A stretch of 37,781 nt of DNA from Clostridia bacterium. GTDB taxonomy: Bacteria > Bacillota > Clostridia > Oscillospirales > CAG-272. The notes below the pieces were generated by a model, which saw nothing but the letters and a program-made list of their open reading frames with translations, was not told the origin of the DNA and ran no database searches. A program made the position numbers and the translations under genes. This document shows, in pieces, positions 1 to 7,892 of the stretch. Position 1 is the stretch's first letter. Each line of letters starts with the position of its first letter. The DNA lies in NCBI GenBank assembly GCA_017938885.1, contig JAGBAS010000110.1, forward strand, positions 1 through 37,781, read 5' to 3'.

Positions 1-432
1 ACTCCTTACTCCACCGGCGAGAGAGCAGCAGTTCGCTGCTACGGCGCTGACGACGTTCGCGAAGGCGTTGCAGTTATGTGGAAAGAGGGCGTTGACGTTT
101 CCATCACCGGCAACTCCACCAACCCCACCCGCTTCCAGCACCCCGTCGCCGGTACCTACAAGAAGTGGTGCCAGGAGAACGGTGTCGGCTACTTCTCCGT
201 CGCCTCCGGTGGCGGTACCGGCCGTACCCTCCATCCCGACAACATGGCCGCCGGTCCTTCCTCCTACGGTATGACCGACACCATGGGCCGTATGCACTCC
301 GACGCCCAGTTCGCCGGCTCCTCCTCCGTCCCCGCTCACGTGGAGATGATGGGTCTGATCGGCGCAGGTAACAACCCCATGGTCGGTATGACCGTGGCTG
401 TTGCCGTGGCGATTGAGGAAGCTTCTAAGTAA
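1..432 (+). CDS. GGGtGRT-family protein, C-terminal part only
   Basis: The reading frame is open from the first base of the window, so the start lies upstream; 143 residues remain. The name-giving motif SGGGTGRTLHPDN is present, followed by DTMGRMHSDAQFAGSS and a C-terminal stretch rich in Gly and Val (GNNPMVGMTVAVAVA). This matches the Pfam family called GGGtGRT, whose biochemical function is not established. From general knowledge the family is common in Clostridia and Bacteroidota anaerobes and often sits next to a NifU-like Fe-S scaffold gene; that neighbour would be off the left edge and cannot be checked here. Family members are usually a little over 300 residues, so a bit more than half the gene is missing. 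Codon use is strongly biased to C-ending codons, consistent with high expression. The family call is firm, the function unknown. Confidence 0.85.
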   Translation, partial: TPYSTGERAAVRCYGADDVREGVAVMWKEGVDVSITGNSTNPTRFQHPVAGTYKKWCQENGVGYFSVASGGGTGRTLHPDNMAAGPSSYGMTDTMGRMHSDAQFAGSSSVPAHVEMMGLIGAGNNPMVGMTVAVAVAIEEASK

Positions 433-447
433 TTTTCTGAAATAATC

Positions 448-490
448 AGGCGCGCCAATGCGGTTTTGTCCGCAGCGGCGCGCCTTGATT
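448..490 (+). terminator. Hairpin downstream of the GGGtGRT gene
   Basis: AGGCGCGCC (448-456) pairs perfectly with GGCGCGCCT (477-485), and inside it TGCGG (459-463) pairs with CCGCA (470-474). It lies 15 bases after the stop codon. The T tract after it is short (TTGATTTT), so it is a probable but not textbook intrinsic terminator. Confidence 0.6.
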
Positions 491-544
491 TTGACGTGAA
501 AAATCTGAACAAAAACCACCGTCGTTATTTGGGAAAAAGCAATC

Positions 545-573
545 TTGACAGACTCCTTCAATTATGGTATCAT
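545..573 (+). promoter_or_regulatory. Sigma-70-type promoter of the GH123-like lipoprotein gene
   Basis: TTGACA (545-550), a 17-base spacer, then TATCAT (568-573). The expected transcript start near 580 leaves a leader of about 30 bases with a GGAGGA ribosome site at 597-602. This placement also rules out the in-frame upstream ATG at 564, which lies inside the promoter. Confidence 0.8.
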
Positions 574-608
574 TAAAGTACAGAAATCCACCCCCCGGAG
601 GAACTCCT

Positions 609-3284
609 ATGAAAAAATACCGATCCCTTCTCCTCACAGTCCTCGCAGTGCTTCTGGTGATCCTCGCCTCCTGCGTAGGAGACGACCCCACACCTACGGG
701 CACGAGTGAGACAACCGTCGCTCACGACCCCACTGAGACTGCCGACGAGCCCGAAATCACTGATGAATCAACCGACGCCCCCGAGACCGAGGCCGCTCCC
801 GACGGCGAAACCACTGCCGAGGTTACAGACGATGAGACCGCCTCCGAGGAGCCCACCGACACCGCCGAGCCCGAGACCGAAGAAGAGACCCTCCCCAAGA
901 ATACGGTGGGTGATTGCGGCAACGTCTACTGGCGGGATTCCGATAAAAAGGTTGGTCAGGTGCGTCTGGATCAGGTCAAGCATGAGATCCTGGGTACCGA
1001 TTACGCCAAGGCCGTCAGCAAGGGCACCAACTGGACGGTCACCGTCAAGGAGGCCTCGGGCATGATCCAGCTCTATGGTTGGATCGGTTTCAGCTTTGAT
1101 AACTTCGAGCTGGGTTGGCGCATCGGCACCGACAGCGAGACTCCCTACACCACCGTTAACGCCTTTGCCGTGGAGCGGGAGGCCGCCGTCCTCCAGGCCG
1201 CCAAAAAGGAGGGCTACACCAACGCCACGGGCTACAGCTACTACCTCAACATGAGCGCCTTTGAGAGCGGCGACGAGGTCCACCTGTTCATCAAGGACAA
1301 AGCCACCGACACGGTTTACTGCTTCTGCGAGCTTACCGTCACCGTCAACACCGTCTCGGGCAACCTGTCCAACGCCACCCTGAACGAGAAGTACGGCCTG
1401 GGCTTCGGGTCGGATATGGACGTCTCCTTCTACGATCCCATCCCCGAAAAGGAGACAGTCACCGCCCCCGACGACGATCCCACCCTCAAGCTCTGGTTCG
1501 ACCACCTCACCGAAAAGGTCACCCGCTACGACCTGTCGGGCATGGAGACGGGCGCGGAGTCCTACACCATCCAGATGGGCAAGAACGAGATCGAGGGCTG
1601 TCAGTTCTTCCTCTACTCTCCCACCACCAAAAAGCTCCACATCAAGATCTCCGACTTCGAAAACGATAAGGGCGAGACCCTGACCACCAACCTGGGCGTG
1701 GAGTTCTACATGGAGGACGGCTATGTCACCCATAACGGCTTCCCCGCCTCCTTCGTCTACCCCGACGCCGTCATCCCTTACGATTCCTACATTGCGTTTT
1801 CGAGCAACACCGAGAGCGGCCGCTACGGTATGGATGCCGACAGCAAGATCGACTACGGCCCCTACATCTTGATCGGTCCCTTCTCGGGCTCGGATTGGAA
1901 CCACGAGAAATACCCCTTCCGCGACTCCATTCGGGGCTTCGTGGTGGAGGCCGAGACCACCAAAGACACCACTCCCGGTGCCTACAAGGCCACCATTGAG
2001 ATTCTCGACGCCGACACAGGCAAGTGCATCAAGATGGCCAACGTCTACACCTACGTCTACAACGTGACCCTGTCCGACGAGACCGCCCTGGATACGGCTT
2101 TCGGTCTCTGGGATATCGTCAGCGTATACAACCAGCAATATAATGAGAATCCCGACCGTCATCGCTACAGCGACGTGGAGATCACCCAAGCAGTCGCCAA
2201 CTACTTCCTGAAGCAGCGCATCACCCTCACAGGAAGCATCACCTACTTCAACATGATGGGTGCCGAATGGTTCAAAAATCCCCGCGTCACCTCACTCCGT
2301 GTGCTGACCAAGGAGCAGTTCGATTCCATCAAGGACGATCCCGTCCTGGCGGAAAAGATGTTCTACTACGGACAGGACGAGCCGGGTGTTCCCCGGGGCT
2401 GGCGTCCCATCACCTGGCCCGACGGTACCTCCGAGACGGTCTACGACAACACGGGACTCCTCAGCGTTCTGGCGATTGCCAAGGAGGTCGATCAACTCAA
2501 GAACGTCTGGGGCTGGGAGAATTACCGCTTGCTGACTCCTTTCGAGCGGAATATTGATTTCAAATCCTTTAACTTCAACGGTGTCGATAAAACTACCGCA
2601 TTCCCTGCCTGGTATAATCAGTACGCTGTGAACGGCGAACGCGACGCCATCGAGTATCTGGCGAAGCATGGCATAAACCGCTGGGTACCCCACCTGTTCA
2701 GCTATACCCCCCGTGATCTCAAAAGCACCACGGGCGCTCAGTTCATTCAGTCCACCTCCATCGACACGGCCTTCGGCGAGTTTTCCGAACGTTTGAACGG
2801 CTACGTGGAGGCAGGCGGTGAACGCTGGAGCTACGTTTCCTGTGAGCCCAAGTACACGTCTCCCTACCAGAACATCCTCCTGTTTAACGACGGCACCGAG
2901 GGCCGCACCATGTTTTGGACAAACTACTTGAACGACGTCACGGGCTTCCTCTACTGGCACGTTTCCTATTACGACGCCGCAGGTAACAATACCTACCAGA
3001 TGCGGAACCCCGTTTCCAAGACAGGCCCCGGCGACGGTATCCTGGTCTATCCCGGCTCGGCCTACGGTCAGCTTGATCCCATCCCCTCCATTCGTCTGCT
3101 CAATATGCGGGACGGCATCGAGGACTACCAGCTTCTTACCATGCTGGAGCAGGCCAAGGGAACAGATTACACCGACGAGCTGGTCAGCCATATCACCACG
3201 AGCACCCTCACCTATACGAGAGACGACGGCGTGATCTATAACGTCCGTTCCTATCTCTTGAGAGCACTGGAGGAAGCACAATAA
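609..3284 (+). CDS. Secreted GH123/DUF4091-type glycoside hydrolase lipoprotein
   Basis: The product is 891 residues. The start at 609 is set by GGAGGA seven bases upstream and by the promoter. Residues 1-21 are a lipoprotein signal ending LASC, so Cys22 should carry the lipid. Residues about 24-97 are a disordered stalk of Thr, Glu, Pro and Ala. Then come beta-rich domains and, from about residue 530, the DUF4091 region now grouped with the GH123 catalytic domain. The pattern FYYGQDEPG carries Asp590-Glu591, matching the adjacent Asp/Glu pair of GH123 beta-N-acetylgalactosaminidases that act through the substrate acetamido group. Further family signs are TGFLYWHVSYYD and RLLNMRDGIEDYQLL near the C terminus. 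It should act outside the cell, releasing GalNAc-like sugars from glycans. DUF4091 contains many uncharacterised proteins, so the substrate is inferred. It is transcribed alone. Confidence 0.75.
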   Translation: MKKYRSLLLTVLAVLLVILASCVGDDPTPTGTSETTVAHDPTETADEPEITDESTDAPETEAAPDGETTAEVTDDETASEEPTDTAEPETEEETLPKNTVGDCGNVYWRDSDKKVGQVRLDQVKHEILGTDYAKAVSKGTNWTVTVKEASGMIQLYGWIGFSFDNFELGWRIGTDSETPYTTVNAFAVEREAAVLQAAKKEGYTNATGYSYYLNMSAFESGDEVHLFIKDKATDTVYCFCELTVTVNTVSGNLSNATLNEKYGLGFGSDMDVSFYDPIPEKETVTAPDDDPTLKLWFDHLTEKVTRYDLSGMETGAESYTIQMGKNEIEGCQFFLYSPTTKKLHIKISDFENDKGETLTTNLGVEFYMEDGYVTHNGFPASFVYPDAVIPYDSYIAFSSNTESGRYGMDADSKIDYGPYILIGPFSGSDWNHEKYPFRDSIRGFVVEAETTKDTTPGAYKATIEILDADTGKCIKMANVYTYVYNVTLSDETALDTAFGLWDIVSVYNQQYNENPDRHRYSDVEITQAVANYFLKQRITLTGSITYFNMMGAEWFKNPRVTSLRVLTKEQFDSIKDDPVLAEKMFYYGQDEPGVPRGWRPITWPDGTSETVYDNTGLLSVLAIAKEVDQLKNVWGWENYRLLTPFERNIDFKSFNFNGVDKTTAFPAWYNQYAVNGERDAIEYLAKHGINRWVPHLFSYTPRDLKSTTGAQFIQSTSIDTAFGEFSERLNGYVEAGGERWSYVSCEPKYTSPYQNILLFNDGTEGRTMFWTNYLNDVTGFLYWHVSYYDAAGNNTYQMRNPVSKTGPGDGILVYPGSAYGQLDPIPSIRLLNMRDGIEDYQLLTMLEQAKGTDYTDELVSHITTSTLTYTRDDGVIYNVRSYLLRALEEAQ

Positions 3285-3287
3285 AAC

Positions 3288-3330
3288 ATATACACCCCTT
3301 GCCCATCAGGTAAGGGGTGTATATTGTTTC
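3288..3330. terminator. Bidirectional intrinsic terminator
   Basis: ATACACCCCTT (3290-3300) pairs perfectly with AAGGGGTGTAT (3312-3322) around an 11-base loop. T-rich tails follow on both strands (ATTGTTT to the right, ATGTTTTATT to the left on the minus strand). It separates the convergent GH123-like gene and the minus-strand operon that ends at 3349. Confidence 0.85.
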
Positions 3331-3348
3331 AGAAACTATTTGTATCGA

Positions 3349-4302
3349 TCAAAGCGAAACAATCCATTCCGCCGCAAGCAGAACCAACGGCAGAGTACCT
3401 ACCGAGAGCAGGGACGAGGTGCCGACCGTCTGGGAGGCGTAGCCCGCGTTGAGATCATACATTTCGGAAAACATGGTGATGGTGGCCGCAGAGGGAAGGG
3501 CCGCTTCTACCGTGGCGAACAATACCATGTCGTGAGGGAGTCCTATCAGCTTCCCGATCACACAGACCACCAGAGGGATGCCTACCAGCTTCATTGCCGA
3601 AAAATAGTAGATCTTTCCAGAGCCGAAGATCTGCTTAGGGGTTCTGGTGGCCAGCAACGCGCCCGTAATGAGCACCGAAATGGGTGTGCAGAGGTTGGAG
3701 AGGTACAACATGAACTTGGAGAGAAAGGCAGGGAGGGCAAAGCCCGGGAAGGGGATACCAAGCATATAGATCAAAACACCGATCAGACAGGGAACAGAAC
3801 CAAGATTGATGAATATCTTCCTTACGGTAAGCTTGATATCGGGACGCTTTCGCGCCAGAATGGCAATGCCCCAGGACCAGATGAACAGATGGAAGCTGAT
3901 GACGTAAAAGGAAGCGAGAAACAGCCCCTTCGCACCGAACAGAGCCTCCATGATGGGAAATCCGATGAAGCCTGCGTTGGTAAAGACCAGGGAAAACTCG
4001 GTGATCTTTCGCTCGTCTGCATCGCGGAAGCCCTTGCAGAGAAAGAAGGCCATGACCGCCATGACGGCGTGGAGTACCATGCCCAATGCCACGATTATGA
4101 GGCCGTCCTTCAGATTTTCAAAGGAAAACTCCGCTTCGGTCAGAGCCGAGACGATCATCATGGGTTGACCGATCTTGATGATGAGCGAGGAGAGACGCTT
4201 GGAGGCAACATCATCAATAATGCCCTTTTTGCGAGCGAAAAAACCGCAGGCCATGAGAAGGAACAAGGTGGCAATAATCGTGAGGAGGGCGGAAAAATTC
4301 AT
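3349..4302 (-). CDS. AEC family transporter (auxin efflux carrier-like)
   Basis: A 317-residue, almost wholly hydrophobic protein with about ten predicted membrane segments in two groups of five, the layout of the AEC family. The N terminus (MNFSALLTIIATLFLLMACGFF) and the loop with KRLSSLIIKIGQPMMI resemble bacterial AEC permeases, which export or exchange small organic anions such as malate or amino-acid-like compounds. The substrate cannot be read from the sequence. An AAAGGAAA ribosome site lies about seven bases before the ATG. It is the last gene of the minus-strand unit, 21 bases after the uracil-DNA glycosylase gene, and ends at the bidirectional terminator. Its function has no obvious link to the genes ahead of it. 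Confidence 0.88.
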   Translation of the reverse strand: MNFSALLTIIATLFLLMACGFFARKKGIIDDVASKRLSSLIIKIGQPMMIVSALTEAEFSFENLKDGLIIVALGMVLHAVMAVMAFFLCKGFRDADERKITEFSLVFTNAGFIGFPIMEALFGAKGLFLASFYVISFHLFIWSWGIAILARKRPDIKLTVRKIFINLGSVPCLIGVLIYMLGIPFPGFALPAFLSKFMLYLSNLCTPISVLITGALLATRTPKQIFGSGKIYYFSAMKLVGIPLVVCVIGKLIGLPHDMVLFATVEAALPSAATITMFSEMYDLNAGYASQTVGTSSLLSVGTLPLVLLAAEWIVSL

Positions 4303-4323
4303 GTTATGTTTCCTTTCATGTGC

Positions 4324-4893
4324 TCAATGTTGGGCACGGAGTAAGTCAAGCTGCTCCTTAATGCGCTCAAAATCCAGGAGCATATCTTCTTTTTTCGAAC
4401 CATCGCGGAGCAGGGCGGCGGGATGGTATACGGCGGTCATGAGGTAGCCTCCCTTGCGGACAAACTGCCCGTGCTCGCGGGTAATGCGGTAGTCGGGGCG
4501 TATGAGCCGCATGGCCGAGATGCGGCCAAGGCAGACAATGATTTTGGGCTGGATGAGTCTGACTTGCTCGCGCAGATACCCGATGCAAGCGTCCTCCTCC
4601 TCGGGCAGAGGATCACGATTGCGGGGAGGACGGCATTTGAGGATATTGGCAATGTACACCGACTCTCGCGGTATGTCCACCGCAAAGAGATATCGATCCA
4701 GTAGCTTTCCCGCCGCACCCACGAAGGGGATACCTTGCTCGTCCTCGGCTTGTCCGGGAGCCTCACCGACGAACAGAAGGTCGGCATTGCGGTTGCCCGT
4801 GCCGAAAACTAAATTGGTGCGAGTCTTACCCAGAGGACAATTCCGGCAACTCCGGCAAAGGGTCTCCAGGTCATTCCATAAGGCATCGGACAT
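4324..4893 (-). CDS. Type-4 (family 4) uracil-DNA glycosylase
   Basis: 189 residues, the usual length for family 4 UDG. It removes uracil from DNA that arises by cytosine deamination or dUTP incorporation. The four 4Fe-4S cysteines are visible: two in CRSCRNC (13, 16 or 19), then Cys87 (ILKCRPP) and Cys103 (EDACIGYL). Motif A is GEAPGQAEDEQG (43-54), where family 4 enzymes have a Glu in place of the usual Asp/Asn region, and motif 3 is HPAALLRD (157-164). It sits 26 bases after whiA and 21 before the AEC gene in the same transcription unit. All key residues seem present, so it should be active. Confidence 0.93.
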   Translation of the reverse strand: MSDALWNDLETLCRSCRNCPLGKTRTNLVFGTGNRNADLLFVGEAPGQAEDEQGIPFVGAAGKLLDRYLFAVDIPRESVYIANILKCRPPRNRDPLPEEEDACIGYLREQVRLIQPKIIVCLGRISAMRLIRPDYRITREHGQFVRKGGYLMTAVYHPAALLRDGSKKEDMLLDFERIKEQLDLLRAQH

Positions 4894-4919
4894 GGCTTAC
4901 CTCACTCATTCCTCCCGTA

Positions 4920-5852
4920 CTATCGGGTATTTTTCACATTTTTCTCATAAAACGCCATAACCTTCTCCAACCGATGATAGACCCCCGACTTGGAAACGGG
5001 CGGGAAGTGCAACTCCGCCAGCTCGGAGAGGGTAATATCGGGATTGTTCAGCCGTAGGCGTGCGGTGAATTGCAGATTCTCGGGGAGTGCAGGAATCAGG
5101 TCGTGATCCTCCAGATATTGAATGGCGGCCAGATGCTTGGCTCCCGTGCGGATGGCGCGGTTGATGTTCTCGGTGACACAGTTGGTGGCACGGTTTTCAT
5201 CGTTGCGGATGGAACGTTCGATCTGGGCGTTGAAAAAATCGAAGACAGAGGAAGTAGCACCCATAAAGGCCAAAAGCTCCTGTATGGTATTTCCGCTCTT
5301 GAAGAACAGACCCGAAAGTCCGTTTCGGCCGGTCTGTCCTCCCTCGTAGCCCGACTCGGCCAAAAGGATGCGTAGAGGCTCCACCCGTCCGTCGGAGGGA
5401 AGCTTGATTTCCAGATGGTAAGACTTGGCAGGGTCGTTAACAGTACCGCTTGAAATGAATACCCCACGCAAAAAGTGAGCGGCGCAATGCTCACATTTGA
5501 AGCCCATATGGCGAGCCAGAGTCTCGCATTCGGCCTCAGCCTCGGGAAGCTCAGCCATAGTGCGGAGATTTTTGGCAGCCGCTTTGAAATGAAAGGTCAG
5601 ATGGGCGTAGCGATGGGCTCCCCGTGAAATAAAGCTGACGGAGGCTTCACGGGAAAACAGGGTATGTATGAGGCTGACGGCCTGCTCGTGTGGATGGTAG
5701 GCCGCGTCCTTCACCACCGGGAAGGTGGCCATGACGGTATCCTCCGCGACTTCGGCACCGTAGATCAGACCGTACAGGTAAGCGCGGCGACAGCATAGGG
5801 GTTTAATGGGTAATTGACCCAGCTCATCGCGGATATCCGATGTAAATGACAT
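4920..5852 (-). CDS. whiA: DNA-binding protein WhiA
   Basis: A 310-residue WhiA orthologue: an N-terminal domain related to LAGLIDADG homing endonucleases without nuclease activity, and a C-terminal helix-turn-helix (residues about 225-305, containing NPDITLSELAELHFPPVSKS). WhiA controls sporulation-septation genes in Streptomyces and affects division and chromosome segregation in Bacillus. An upstream in-frame ATG at 5882 exists, but AAGGAG at 5859-5864 lies six bases before the ATG at 5852, and the product then starts MSFTSDIRDEL as in other WhiA proteins. Clostridia usually carry whiA after murB and rapZ; here rapZ is absent and whiA follows murB directly by 26 bases. Confidence 0.95.
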   Translation of the reverse strand: MSFTSDIRDELGQLPIKPLCCRRAYLYGLIYGAEVAEDTVMATFPVVKDAAYHPHEQAVSLIHTLFSREASVSFISRGAHRYAHLTFHFKAAAKNLRTMAELPEAEAECETLARHMGFKCEHCAAHFLRGVFISSGTVNDPAKSYHLEIKLPSDGRVEPLRILLAESGYEGGQTGRNGLSGLFFKSGNTIQELLAFMGATSSVFDFFNAQIERSIRNDENRATNCVTENINRAIRTGAKHLAAIQYLEDHDLIPALPENLQFTARLRLNNPDITLSELAELHFPPVSKSGVYHRLEKVMAFYEKNVKNTR

Positions 5853-5878
5853 ATTCTTCTCCTTTTGGCTGAGTCGTA

Positions 5879-6904
5879 TCAAACGGTGTCCCAGCCGTCG
5901 TCCTCGTTCAGTCCGTCGCTGACCAGCTGGATCTCACATTCCAGGCGGTAACGATAGAGCTTTTCAACCTCATCCCGCACCAACCGTACCAGAGCCTTGA
6001 CGTCGGCGGCGGTGGCTCCGCCTCTGTTGACGATAAAGCCCGCGTGCTTTTCAGACACTTGCGCCCCGCCAACGGCCACACCCTTGAGTCCGGCTGTATC
6101 GATCATGCGGGCGGCGAAATTGTCCACGGGACGCTTGAACACACTCCCCGCGCTGGGATATTCCAGCGGCTGCTTTTCCCGACGGGCCTCCATATTTTTC
6201 TTCATTTGCTCACGAATGTCAGGTCCGTAGCCGTAGCTCAACTTGAAGACACCGCTCAAAACCACCCAATCGGGATGCTCTAAAAAGATGCTGTGGCGGT
6301 AGGAAAGATGCATCTCGGAATCCCGAAGCTGACCCGTACAGCCGTTTTGCAGATCATAGTAATCTGCTGAGACCAGAACTCGTTCCACGTCCGAGCCGTA
6401 AGCCCCTGCGTTCATGACGATGGCTCCGCCAACCGTCCCGGGGATACCGTAGGCAAATTCCAGTCCGGACAGCTCCCGATCGGGTTGCCCACAGGCGAAG
6501 GCCAGTGCCATGAGGGAAGCACCGCACTCGGCATAAACGCGGCAGTAGGGCTCACTGCCGGTTTCGGCGCGGCGGCGAAATTCCGCGCGATTGGGTGCCT
6601 CGTCCTCCTCGTAGACCACACGCTTTGCCTTGGTGGTCAGCACCACCAGACCGCAAAAGCCCTCGTCGGCAATCAGGACGTTCGAGCCCTTGCCCAGCAC
6701 GCAGAGAGGACAGCCGTCCCCCAGATCCCGCCACAAGGACAGAACCAGTATGAGTTGGGTTTTTCCCGATGGCCAGACTGCCAAGGCGGCATTGCCGCCG
6801 ATCCTAAAGGACGTATGAGCCGACAGCGGCTCATTCCATTTGCAGAGAATACCGTTGGCGCGGAAGGCCTCAAACAGGGCTTCCAGGGCTTCCTTGAAGG
6901 GCAT
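5879..6904 (-). CDS. murB: UDP-N-acetylenolpyruvoylglucosamine reductase
   Basis: MurB reduces the enolpyruvyl group to give UDP-MurNAc in peptidoglycan synthesis, in the cytoplasm, with FAD and NADPH. FAD-binding segments are HTSFRIGGNA (30-39), LGKGSNVLIADEGF (70-83) and YGIPGTVGGAIVMNAGAYG (152-170). The catalytic set is visible: Arg203 in SYRHSIF, Ser254 in YPSAGSVFKRP, and Glu324 in LECEIQLV. The form is the short (type II) one. At 341 residues it is somewhat long because of a charged insert (about 98-120, EEDEAPNRAEFRRRAETGSE) after the first FAD lobe. It lies 51 bases after the yjjG-like gene and 26 before whiA. Confidence 0.95.
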   Translation of the reverse strand: MPFKEALEALFEAFRANGILCKWNEPLSAHTSFRIGGNAALAVWPSGKTQLILVLSLWRDLGDGCPLCVLGKGSNVLIADEGFCGLVVLTTKAKRVVYEEDEAPNRAEFRRRAETGSEPYCRVYAECGASLMALAFACGQPDRELSGLEFAYGIPGTVGGAIVMNAGAYGSDVERVLVSADYYDLQNGCTGQLRDSEMHLSYRHSIFLEHPDWVVLSGVFKLSYGYGPDIREQMKKNMEARREKQPLEYPSAGSVFKRPVDNFAARMIDTAGLKGVAVGGAQVSEKHAGFIVNRGGATAADVKALVRLVRDEVEKLYRYRLECEIQLVSDGLNEDDGWDTV

Positions 6905-6955
6905 ATCGGCTCCTTTCCCGCGCGGGGCGCGTGCTTTGAATTGCTATGCGATGAA

Positions 6956-7642
6956 TCAGCCGAGTAGTATGGGCTTTATTTCCGAAAGACGGCTGACTGT
7001 GTATGTAACCGACATCCCTGAAGGAGCGATTTTTCCCGCAGGATTATACCAACAGGTATCCAAACCCGCGTTGATACCGCCCTGCATATCCGAGGACAGG
7101 GAATCGCCGATCACGAGAGCCGTTTCGGGATCAAAATGCGGTATGGAAGCCGCTACCAGGTCGAAGAATCGTTTCTCGGGCTTGGCGCAATTCATTTCCT
7201 CGGAAATGAAGCAGCCATCGAAGTACGGCGCGATCGCGCAATGGCTGAACCGATTCTTTTGTACCGCTGTGATACCGTTCGTAATAATGTAGAGAGAGCA
7301 TTTCCCGTGCAGAGCCGAGATCAGCTCAAAGGCACCGTCCAGTAATTGGGATTGCATAGACAGTGCCGCCTCATAGTCCCTGGCCATGAAAGCGGGATCG
7401 CCGCCAAAGGTAAGGGCCGAAAAGAGATCGCGGAATCGTTCAACCTTCAGACGGTCTCGGGTGGTTTCTCCACGCTCCAGCCGTTTCCAATGGCTGTCGT
7501 TTATAGCAGAGTAGGCGGCCAGCGTATCCTCGTCTGTGGGAAGCTCTCTTGCTGACAGACAGATGGAGATGGCCTGCCTTTCTGCCAAAGTGAAATTCAG
7601 AAGCGTATTGTCGGCATCAAACAGAGCAATATGATAGGGCAT
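6956..7642 (-). CDS. YjjG-family noncanonical pyrimidine nucleotidase (HAD superfamily)
   Basis: 228 residues, the family length. HAD motif I is FDADNTLLNF with Asp9 as nucleophile and Asp11 as acid/base; motif II is ITNG, motif III the Lys in KPEKRFFD, and motif IV VIGDSLSSDM. The cap is the helical type. YjjG/YfnB enzymes hydrolyse nucleoside monophosphates, including damaged or halogenated pyrimidines, as house cleaning. The ribosome site AAAAGGAG lies six to seven bases before the ATG. It is the first gene of the murB-whiA unit and has its own promoter at 7701-7729. Substrate is inferred from the family. Confidence 0.88.
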   Translation of the reverse strand: MPYHIALFDADNTLLNFTLAERQAISICLSARELPTDEDTLAAYSAINDSHWKRLERGETTRDRLKVERFRDLFSALTFGGDPAFMARDYEAALSMQSQLLDGAFELISALHGKCSLYIITNGITAVQKNRFSHCAIAPYFDGCFISEEMNCAKPEKRFFDLVAASIPHFDPETALVIGDSLSSDMQGGINAGLDTCWYNPAGKIAPSGMSVTYTVSRLSEIKPILLG

Positions 7643-7700
7643 GGCGGACTCCTTTTACAGACTATGCGGATGGGAGCGAAGGCGTGAAAACTCATACTAT

Positions 7701-7729
7701 ATCATACCACAAAAACCGAAATTTTGCAA
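7701..7729 (-). promoter_or_regulatory. Promoter of the yjjG-murB-whiA-udg-AEC unit
   Basis: Read on the minus strand: TTGCAA (7729-7724), 17 bases, TATGAT (7706-7701). It faces away from the promoter of the membrane-protein gene at 7836-7844; about 110 bases lie between the two. Confidence 0.75.
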
Positions 7730-7835
7730 GGGTCAAAGCCCCAAAAAGAGTCGGAATCTGCAAAATTCTTCACAGGGTCTTTACAAACAGTTTTCAAGTT
7801 GTCTCCAAATCCCTGTGGAATATGGGAGCCTTTCA

Positions 7836-7844
7836 TGGTATAAT
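7836..7844 (+). promoter_or_regulatory. Extended -10 promoter of the membrane-protein gene
   Basis: TGGTATAAT, that is TG-N-TATAAT with the -10 at 7839-7844. No good -35 is seen at 17 bases (TGGAAT at 7816-7821 is poor), as is common for extended -10 promoters. The predicted transcript start near 7851 coincides with an in-frame ATG, so that ATG cannot be the translation start. Confidence 0.65.
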
Positions 7845-7892
7845 ATCCGTATGGTCGTCAGACAAAGATTTTCATGCTTACGGAGGTGCATT

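Noticed and set aside
768-2189. 473-codon open frame on the minus strand
   Set aside because: It is the complement of the GH123-like gene, without a ribosome site, and its low-complexity Gly/Val/Leu make-up is typical of antisense to C-biased codons.
3340-4344. 334-codon open frame on the plus strand
   Set aside because: Antisense of the AEC transporter; charged, repeat-free and without ribosome site.
7760-7830. CACAGGG...CCCTGTG inverted repeat between the divergent promoters
   Set aside because: Arms of seven bases with about 36 bases between them; could occur by chance.
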